Positions 24,085 through 29,598 of a stretch of 29,598 nt of DNA are shown in pieces (the stretch's first letter is position 1; every line of letters begins with the position of its first letter). This stretch comes from a virus, in IMG/VR virus record IMGVR_UViG_3300025413_000092, positions 1-29,598 of that record, one strand, 5' to 3'. Below the pieces are notes generated by a model, which was not told the DNA's origin, made no database searches, and saw only the letters and a program-made list of their open reading frames with translations. The translations under genes were made by a program, and so were the position numbers.

Positions 24085-25086
24085 ATGTCAAATTCTACTA
24101 TTCCAACTATTGATGTTCTTACTGATACTTGGCAGACAGCAATTAATCGTATCAACTCATTAATTACCTCACTGTCAACTGAGATTATTACAGCAAATAG
24201 TACTAATGCTACTACAGGATCTCCACTGTCTCCACGAAATGCTGCATTGAATGGTGTCTTTTCTGCAAATACCATTACAACTATTGCAAATACATTTTCG
24301 GTTAACAATTCGATTTTGACTTTAGGTAATCAACTTCTGATTTCAGCTAATAATTCTACCGGGGCCGCAGGTTTGGTTCTTGCTTCAGGTGGTCCGACCG
24401 GCAACATATATTGGAAATCTGCTGGTACTGGAACAGTCAGCAGTATCACTGCTGGTTCAGGTTTAAATGGTGGCACTGTGAATGCCACAGGTACATTTTC
24501 AGTTATGGCAGGAAACGGAATTATTGTCAATGGAAATGGTGTTTCAGTAAGTACCAGTTTGCCTCTCAATTTTATATCGGCAAATAATTCACTTGGTACT
24601 TCAGGATATGTTCTCAAATCTGGCGGTCCTGTAGGAAATACTTACTGGGACGTTGCAGTAGCTAATGGTGCAGGTCTTGTAGGAACATCGACATTATCGG
24701 TTCTTGCTGGTAATGGAATTACTGTTGATGCGAATGGAGTTTCAGTGTCAAGCAGTTATGTCCCATCATTATTTTCAAATTCATCATTTTCAAATAATTC
24801 AATCAATTCAGGGTATACAAAACTACCAAACGGTCTAGTATTACAATGGGCTACTTTTACTGGAGTTATTGGATCATATATTTCTGGATATTTTCCCGTT
24901 TCATTTTCAAACTCTTGTATGTTATGTTCAGCTTCATATGCTGACGCATATATAAATAATGGGGTCTCGAATCTGAATATTGTTCCAACTAGTAAATATA
25001 CATACTATATCACTTGGTCCAATGCTTATAATTCGGGTGGCTCTGGAGATACTGTCACTATTAAACTTTTAGCTTTAGGATTTTGA
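24085..25086 (+). CDS. Tail fibre protein with internal repeat and gp53-like fibre C-terminal domain
   Basis: The product is 333 aa. The N-terminus (TIDVLTDTWQTAINRINSL) resembles the short attachment segment of phage fibres. Two copies of a repeat follow: residues 86-156 (ISANNSTGAAGLVLASGGPT... NGIIVNGNGVSVS) and 164-222 (ISANNSLGTSGYVLKSGGPV... NGITVDANGVSVS). The C-terminus from about residue 243 (GYTKLPNGLVLQWA, then IKLLALGF at the end) is the globular tip pattern of many fibres (gp53-like C-terminal family). It probably forms a trimer that contacts the host surface. A dedicated chaperone gene follows 6 nt later. Rich in Asn, Ser, Gly and Thr. Confidence 0.8.
   Translation: MSNSTIPTIDVLTDTWQTAINRINSLITSLSTEIITANSTNATTGSPLSPRNAALNGVFSANTITTIANTFSVNNSILTLGNQLLISANNSTGAAGLVLASGGPTGNIYWKSAGTGTVSSITAGSGLNGGTVNATGTFSVMAGNGIIVNGNGVSVSTSLPLNFISANNSLGTSGYVLKSGGPVGNTYWDVAVANGAGLVGTSTLSVLAGNGITVDANGVSVSSSYVPSLFSNSSFSNNSINSGYTKLPNGLVLQWATFTGVIGSYISGYFPVSFSNSCMLCSASYADAYINNGVSNLNIVPTSKYTYYITWSNAYNSGGSGDTVTIKLLALGF
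24340..24750 (+). repeat. Two-copy repeat inside the 333-aa fibre gene
   Basis: Copy 1 spans 24340-24552 and copy 2 spans 24574-24750. They share I-S-A-N-N-S, G-(Y/L)-V-L-x-S-G-G-P-x-G-N-x-Y-W and S-V-x-A-G-N-G-I-x-V-x-x-N-G-V-S-V-S. The second copy lacks about 12 residues in the middle, where the first has a Gly-rich insertion. Confidence 0.75.
24951..24958 (+). promoter_or_regulatory. Possible internal late promoter, TATAAATA
   Basis: TATAAATA lies within the 3' end of the fibre gene, 142 nt before the chaperone ATG at 25093. It could be chance in AT-rich coding DNA. Confidence 0.2.
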
Positions 25087-25092
25087 TAATCA

Positions 25093-25473
25093 ATGTCACT
25101 TTATATTCATTATATTGATAATATATTTGCTGGATTCTATGATAGTAATATCACAGATCAAATTCCCGAACCTAACATTAAAATAGATTTGGATCAACAT
25201 CTAGATCTATTTAATAGACTGTCAAATAATCAAAGTATAAAAGTAGGTGATATTACAATAAATCCTCAGACTGTTTCAGAAGTGCCTATCACATGGGATC
25301 AAATTAGATCTACTAGAGATAAAAAGTTAAGTGCATGTGATTGGACACAACTAAAAGATGTGTCTCCAATTCTATCTTCAAATTGGCAATCATATCGCCA
25401 GGCTTTAAGAGATATACCTCAAGCATATACTGATCCGAACGCTGTTGTATGGCCTAAAGAACCTAATACATAA
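25093..25473 (+). CDS. Tail fibre assembly chaperone (Phage_tail_APC-like)
   Basis: The product is 126 aa. The C-terminal half has the standard pattern: ITWDQIRSTRDKKLSACDWT (about residues 66-85), QLKDVSPIL, WQSYRQALRDIPQAY and DPNAVVWPKEP. This matches the phage tail assembly chaperone family (PF16778-like), small proteins that help fold or trimerise adjacent fibres. The N-terminal half (YIHYIDNIFAGFYDSN) is variable in the family. It lies between two fibre genes, so its client is one or both of them. The family is recognised with good confidence; the client is inferred. Confidence 0.82.
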   Translation: MSLYIHYIDNIFAGFYDSNITDQIPEPNIKIDLDQHLDLFNRLSNNQSIKVGDITINPQTVSEVPITWDQIRSTRDKKLSACDWTQLKDVSPILSSNWQSYRQALRDIPQAYTDPNAVVWPKEPNT

Positions 25474-25493
25474 TAGATTTATGGGATATTCTA

Positions 25494-27968
25494 ATGTCGA
25501 ATAAAATTTATGATATGTCTGATACATGGAATGATGCTAATCAGACTTTCACAGCGGTTAAGATGAAAGTTGATGATCTTAATTCACTAAACAATTCAAT
25601 GCTAATGGATCTTAGTATTAATGGATCTTCAAAATTTTCAATTGATAAGAATGGTAATGTAGTAGCTTCTGGTTCATGGAATGGTAGTGTCAATCTAAAT
25701 GCTCCTATTCCTTTAGGTAATGTTTCTGGTGTTATACCACTATCTACTATATCATATACTCAAAATGCAATTTATGAATTAACTGCTACTGGAGATATTA
25801 ACTTTCCAGATCCAGTAGATTTTATTCCAGGCGCACAAATTGATATATTTGTAACACAAGACAGTATTGGTAGCCATGCTATCACATTTGGGTCTGGTGG
25901 TGTACCAACTAACTTTTTAACTCGTATTGGTGATGCTTTAAGTACAACTCCTGGAACTACTGATATAGTTTCAATTTCAGTTACTAATAGCGGTAAGTTT
26001 ATAGTTAGAATAAGTAACGGAATTGTAGCGGCACCGGTAGGAGTAACTTATACTACTAGCTCGTTTACAGTTCCTACTCCAGGTTCTTCTGTTGTAGTAT
26101 CAGTAGCAAATGGTACTTCTTATCAAAATGGTTCATATATTTTTATTCCAGGTTCACCATCGATGTATGGCATTGTCACTTCTGGTGGTGGGACCAATAG
26201 CTTAACTATCACAAGAATATATTCTGGATCATCAAGTTCTGGAAATACAATACAAGCAGGTACCTTAGTAGGATTCTCTGGTTATCCTGGGGTTAATGGT
26301 ACTAATGGGGCCAAAGGCGCTGACTGTTTTGGTAACGTGACAGGATTTCCTGTGGCGTTTTCAGGAAACGGAGCAACAACTACTATTTCTGTTGATGATG
26401 TGAGAAGTTTTAATACTGGATCGTATGCACAGTTTATTGATGCTACTGGGTCTTCTCCATATGTAGTTGGGTATATTTTAATTACTAATGTTATTTTTAG
26501 TGGTAATTATCCTGCAGGAATATTGACAGTAACAAATATATCATGTGGCACTATTAATTATAGTAGCGGAAGCATAGTATTACAACCATGTGGTGGAATA
26601 GGCCCTCAAGGGAATACTGGTCCTCAAGGGAATATTGGACCAAATGGTCATGGTTCAACTACCACAACTAGTTCGGCAAATATTGCTCCAAACATCGTAC
26701 TGTCGGTGGTTGACAATACCGCTTTCCCAAGCGGCTCTTGGGTGTACGCAACCAACGGAACCTACTGGGTTCAGGGTAAGGTAACATCTGTCAGCGGGAC
26801 AAATTCCATCAGTATTTCCACTTATTATGCTGTAGGAAGCACTCTTCCTTCCGGCGCCGCCGTCACCTTCTCTGGTATACAAGGACCGACCGGCCAGGCT
26901 GCATATGCAACACTTGGGTCGGCGATATCTTTTACCGCCAATGGTCAGACTGCCACTGTCACTGTCTCGAATACTGCAGCCGCAATTTTTGCATCTGGTG
27001 TCTATGCCATGGTAATTGATAATAGCGCCGCGGCCTATGGACCTTCTGCACCGTTTGTTGCTGGGTTTATTCAGGTTAATTCTCAGTCGGGTGTTTATAA
27101 CCAGTATCTGAATATAACAAATATTTCTTGTGGTGCTTATTCAACCGGTAGTAATTATACTTATGTTACTTTGCAGCCTTGCGGAGGTATTGGACCTCAG
27201 GGACCGCAAGGTATACAAGGTCCTGCTGGAACAGGCGGCGGGGGAGCACCTCGCCTTGGAACTGTATCAAACCATGCTTCAGCATCAAAACTTCTCGATT
27301 TTACTACTTACAAGATGCCAGATAGTACGGCGGCTGTAGTTATCAATGCATCAGCTATGTCTAGTAAGACAATTGCATCAAACTGGTCGGCAGGTGCTAG
27401 TGGAGGTCTTCTGGATACAGGTTCAGTTGCTGCTAATACCACATATCATATCTATGCAATCTGTAAAAGCGATTTGTCAGGTGGTGATTTCATCTGTTCC
27501 CTTAACGCAATGTCTCCCGCAATGCCCTCTGGGTACTCAGGCGGCTATTACGTGCGTATTGCATCACTTTACACCGACGCATCATCGAACTGGGTGATGT
27601 TCACTCAGAGATTCAATCTCTTTATCCTGGCAACGCCTGTGCACGAGCTCAACGGATCAGCTTCATCCACTACTGCTACCACAAAAACACTATCAAGTGT
27701 TCCTACAGGAGTTCGTGTCAAACCAAGAACAAAATGGAACGGAGGTGCTGTTAATACTGCTATAGGATCGATGGACGATATAATGACAAGCGCTTCATCA
27801 TTCAATAGCAATTACGGTTATGACACCACAGGGGCTAATGGTGTAGCGGAACCAGATATTCTCACCAATACATCAGGCCAAATCCAGTATATTTCTAGTG
27901 GTGCTGGTGGTACAGTTTCTTGCTGGTCATACGGTTGGGAAGATATTGGTCTTCTCTGGGGTGTATAA
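25494..27968 (+). CDS. Mosaic tail fibre with collagen-like linkers and duplicated beta domains
   Basis: The product is 824 aa. The N-terminus (YDMSDTWNDANQTFTAVKMK, then VDDLNSLNNSMLMDLSINGS) is a baseplate-attachment type found in T4-like marine phages. The shaft has an A-B-A'-B' order: A about 182-265, B about 280-368, A' about 386-463, B' about 469-567. Gly-x-y collagen-like linkers separate them (GYPGVNGTNGAKG; GGIGPQGNTGPQGNIGPNG; GIGPQGPQGIQGPAG). The tip domain, about 586-824, has GYYVRIASLYTDASSNWVMF and ends CWSYGWEDIGLLWGV. The DNA changes from AT-rich to GC-rich near 26650: one 60-base line at 26101 has 20 G+C, one at 26701 has 33. This points to domain acquisition. Likely a trimeric receptor-binding fibre. 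Confidence 0.85.
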   Translation: MSNKIYDMSDTWNDANQTFTAVKMKVDDLNSLNNSMLMDLSINGSSKFSIDKNGNVVASGSWNGSVNLNAPIPLGNVSGVIPLSTISYTQNAIYELTATGDINFPDPVDFIPGAQIDIFVTQDSIGSHAITFGSGGVPTNFLTRIGDALSTTPGTTDIVSISVTNSGKFIVRISNGIVAAPVGVTYTTSSFTVPTPGSSVVVSVANGTSYQNGSYIFIPGSPSMYGIVTSGGGTNSLTITRIYSGSSSSGNTIQAGTLVGFSGYPGVNGTNGAKGADCFGNVTGFPVAFSGNGATTTISVDDVRSFNTGSYAQFIDATGSSPYVVGYILITNVIFSGNYPAGILTVTNISCGTINYSSGSIVLQPCGGIGPQGNTGPQGNIGPNGHGSTTTTSSANIAPNIVLSVVDNTAFPSGSWVYATNGTYWVQGKVTSVSGTNSISISTYYAVGSTLPSGAAVTFSGIQGPTGQAAYATLGSAISFTANGQTATVTVSNTAAAIFASGVYAMVIDNSAAAYGPSAPFVAGFIQVNSQSGVYNQYLNITNISCGAYSTGSNYTYVTLQPCGGIGPQGPQGIQGPAGTGGGGAPRLGTVSNHASASKLLDFTTYKMPDSTAAVVINASAMSSKTIASNWSAGASGGLLDTGSVAANTTYHIYAICKSDLSGGDFICSLNAMSPAMPSGYSGGYYVRIASLYTDASSNWVMFTQRFNLFILATPVHELNGSASSTTATTKTLSSVPTGVRVKPRTKWNGGAVNTAIGSMDDIMTSASSFNSNYGYDTTGANGVAEPDILTNTSGQIQYISSGAGGTVSCWSYGWEDIGLLWGV
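26037..27195 (+). repeat. Duplicated A-B domain pair in the collagen-linked fibre gene
   Basis: A spans about 26037-26289 and A' about 26649-26883; both run T-T-S-S ... (V/S)-V-x-(N/D)-x-T-x-(Y/F) ... G-S-(Y/W)-(I/V) ... G-T-N-S-(L/I)-(T/S)-I and end G-F-S-G or T-F-S-G-I-Q-G. B spans about 26331-26598 and B' about 26900-27195; both contain L-x-(V/I)-T-N-I-S-C-G and end V-(L/T)-L-Q-P-C-G-G-I-G-P-Q-G. The protein-level similarity is clear although base composition differs strongly between the copies. Confidence 0.75.
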
Positions 27969-27986
27969 GATTTTCGAGGAAACAAC

Positions 27987-29598
27987 ATGACATTACATAC
28001 TGGCTTATCTAAATTAGATAATAATCACAATTCTGGGTTGAATCTAGAGTTGAATATTTATCTTAATAGATGCACACAACAACCTTCTTTAGATGAAGTA
28101 ATTAGTCTCAATACATTTATTACATCATTAAAGTCAGTTGGGATTTGGTCATTATTAGACGCATTATACGTATTCAATATCAATGAATATGGATCAATAG
28201 GCTATAATTTAATTCAACCTAGATTTGATTGTACTATACACACAGAAAATCAAGCAGGCTTTAATCCAGGTTATGGTATACAAGGTGATGGCAATAGTAT
28301 TTGGATTGATACTAATTGCAACCTAAAAACATCTTCAAATTTACATTTCACATCAACTAATGCATCAATGTTTATGTGGTCATTAACTGACAATCCAGGT
28401 ACCAGTTTAGATATAGGTGCTAGTGATGGTTCAACTAATACTGGTATTGTTGCTGATAATAGCGGAAATTCTATATATTATGCAAACTATAGTGCTACTC
28501 CATTAAATCAAGCATATGCTAATGGTTTTACTTCATGGTCAAGAACATCATCAGACTTATATCTATATCAGCCTTTAGGATCTGGTTCGGCTACTGTATC
28601 TGGTGGAATTCAGGCCTATATTCCAAATAGTAATGTTGCAATTCTTAGATCCGGAACTTCTGGTAACTCATATTCAACTAATAAAATAGCAATATGCGGA
28701 TTTGGTGGGTTTCTTTCGCTTTCAAAGCTGGCCTCTCTTAATAGCATATGTAAAACATATTTAATTTCTTCTGGTACTATTAATAATAATCCGGCACCTC
28801 CCAGTGGTCCAAGATCAGTTCTTCCAGGATATTTCACGAATAACACAATCGTTACAGTTAAAAGTGTAAATGGTAGCAATTTTAGAGTATATCAGCAAAA
28901 TCCACCTCCAACATCAGATGCACTAACAAATACTTCTTATGGATTTTATCCAGTAACAGATGCTGCAACACAAGCTGTAGATCAATTACAACCAAGTATA
29001 ACTTCGTCATCAATTAGAGGGCATCATTGGATTTGGCATTATAGATCATATGAAACTTTGACTAATACTGGATATGTTTTTAATGATAGAACTAATTTAA
29101 TTCCGCCAGGAAGATATAACGGAGTGGCGATTCCTTCATTTACCGTAACGGCAGGTCACGGAACACTCCCATGTAGAGCAAGATATACCACAATTGCAAA
29201 ATCGATTGCAGCAGTTGAGGTATCGATCAGATATTCGCTTGGCTATCCAGCACACGTATCTAATCCTACTTATTTAACAATGGGGTATCTAGACGCTGCA
29301 AATGCGGCAGGAATTCCTGATACAGATGTCTATACATGGCAGTATGCTTATGCAAATAGAAGCACGATTTTTTCTAATTTTTATCAATCGAGATCATTAA
29401 ACGAAAAAACATACTCTTGCACTGACAAAATAATTTTGCCAGATAGTAGATTATATGACGCAAAAACACCTGGAGGTATTGTTTTAGATAGCGAAGCACA
29501 AGATGGTAGAACGCCAGCGACTCTGCTAACACAACTACAGAATCTTGCAAATATCTGCGCAAACAACCCATATCGTCCGGCAGAGTTTGTTGTGTACC
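27987..29598 (+). CDS. Large adhesin-like tail protein, 3' end cut by window edge
   Basis: An open frame of 537 codons from ATG 27987 reaches the right edge with no stop. A strong Shine-Dalgarno (GAGGA) lies 7-8 nt before the ATG. Residues about 20-110 (LNRCTQQPSLDEVISLNTFI, VGIWSLLDALYVFNINEYGS, FNPGYGIQGDGNSIWIDT) resemble the N-terminal part of phage tail proteins that carry a concanavalin/LamG-like jelly roll. The part from about residue 345 (GHHWIWHYRSYETLTNTGYV; TLLTQLQNLANICANNPYRP) is different in composition and I do not recognise a catalytic motif in it. GC content is low up to about 29040 (17 of 60 bases G+C at 28321-28380) and higher beyond (31 of 60 at 29101-29160). Likely a receptor-binding or depolymerase-type fibre; function unproven. 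Confidence 0.75.
   Translation, partial: MTLHTGLSKLDNNHNSGLNLELNIYLNRCTQQPSLDEVISLNTFITSLKSVGIWSLLDALYVFNINEYGSIGYNLIQPRFDCTIHTENQAGFNPGYGIQGDGNSIWIDTNCNLKTSSNLHFTSTNASMFMWSLTDNPGTSLDIGASDGSTNTGIVADNSGNSIYYANYSATPLNQAYANGFTSWSRTSSDLYLYQPLGSGSATVSGGIQAYIPNSNVAILRSGTSGNSYSTNKIAICGFGGFLSLSKLASLNSICKTYLISSGTINNNPAPPSGPRSVLPGYFTNNTIVTVKSVNGSNFRVYQQNPPPTSDALTNTSYGFYPVTDAATQAVDQLQPSITSSSIRGHHWIWHYRSYETLTNTGYVFNDRTNLIPPGRYNGVAIPSFTVTAGHGTLPCRARYTTIAKSIAAVEVSIRYSLGYPAHVSNPTYLTMGYLDAANAAGIPDTDVYTWQYAYANRSTIFSNFYQSRSLNEKTYSCTDKIILPDSRLYDAKTPGGIVLDSEAQDGRTPATLLTQLQNLANICANNPYRPAEFVVY

Noticed and set aside
26655-26882. Antisense ORF in the GC-rich part of the fibre gene
   Set aside because: Arises from the GC-rich composition of the A' domain; overlaps strongly supported coding DNA.
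26270-27240. Gly-x-y repeats as a sign of contamination by a collagen gene
   Set aside because: Short collagen-like linkers are common in phage tail fibres and here separate fibre domains in frame.
29374-29571. Two overlapping antisense ORFs near the right edge
   Set aside because: They lie across the long open adhesin frame that continues off the window; two overlapping minus frames are expected by chance.
1-29598. CRISPR array, tRNA, integrase or insertion sequence
   Set aside because: No regularly spaced repeats, tRNA-like folds or transposase/integrase motifs were seen; coding density leaves no gap above 120 nt.

Overview
This window is part of the tail and baseplate gene block of a T4-superfamily contractile-tailed phage. 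It is AT-rich and densely packed: neighbouring genes mostly abut or overlap by 1-4 nt. It carries recognisable homologues of T4 gp4, gp26, gp54 (compact), gp48, gp53, gp27, gp5, gp25, gp6, gp7 and gp8. TATAAATA boxes of the T4 late-promoter type lie in the two real intergenic gaps. Protein sizes and architecture (large gp7/gp8, a very large DUF4815-like protein, a gp5-like spike without lysozyme, many inserted beta modules) look more like marine T4-like phages, such as cyanophages, than coliphage T4. The host cannot be read from the sequence. I see no tRNA, CRISPR, integrase or insertion sequence.

Layout. (1) Positions 1-3300 are transcribed leftward: a gp4-like head-completion nuclease, a conserved 198-aa protein, a compact tail-tube-fold protein (gp54-like), the gp26-like tail assembly chaperone with a probable -1 frameshift extension, and the start of a long protein that is probably the tape measure and runs off the left edge. 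(2) Positions 3300-3350 hold two late promoters on opposite strands whose boxes lie 6 nt apart, plus an 18-codon leader ORF that duplicates the start of gp4. (3) Positions 3350-14752 run rightward: an unknown 127-aa protein, gp48, gp53, hub (gp27-like), spike (gp5-like), an Ig-domain protein, gp25, gp6, gp7. (4) A second late promoter at 14760 precedes gp8, the DUF4815-like wedge/pin protein, an 882-aa structural protein and a 59-aa coiled-coil protein. (5) Positions 24085-29598 form a host-recognition cassette: a fibre with a gp53-like C-terminal domain, a fibre assembly chaperone, a collagen-linked mosaic fibre, and a further adhesin-like protein cut by the right edge.

Together these genes encode the hub (gp27/gp5), the wedges (gp53, 25, 6, 7, 8), the tube initiators (gp48, gp54-like), the assembly chaperones and the fibres. 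The signals that standard annotation would most likely miss are: the T7 slippery heptamer with a hairpin at the end of gp26, which joins it to a 55-codon extension just before the tape measure; the duplicated gp4 start as a leader peptide ORF; the mutually exclusive divergent late promoters; and clear base-composition breaks inside the two distal fibre genes, which suggest recent domain exchange.
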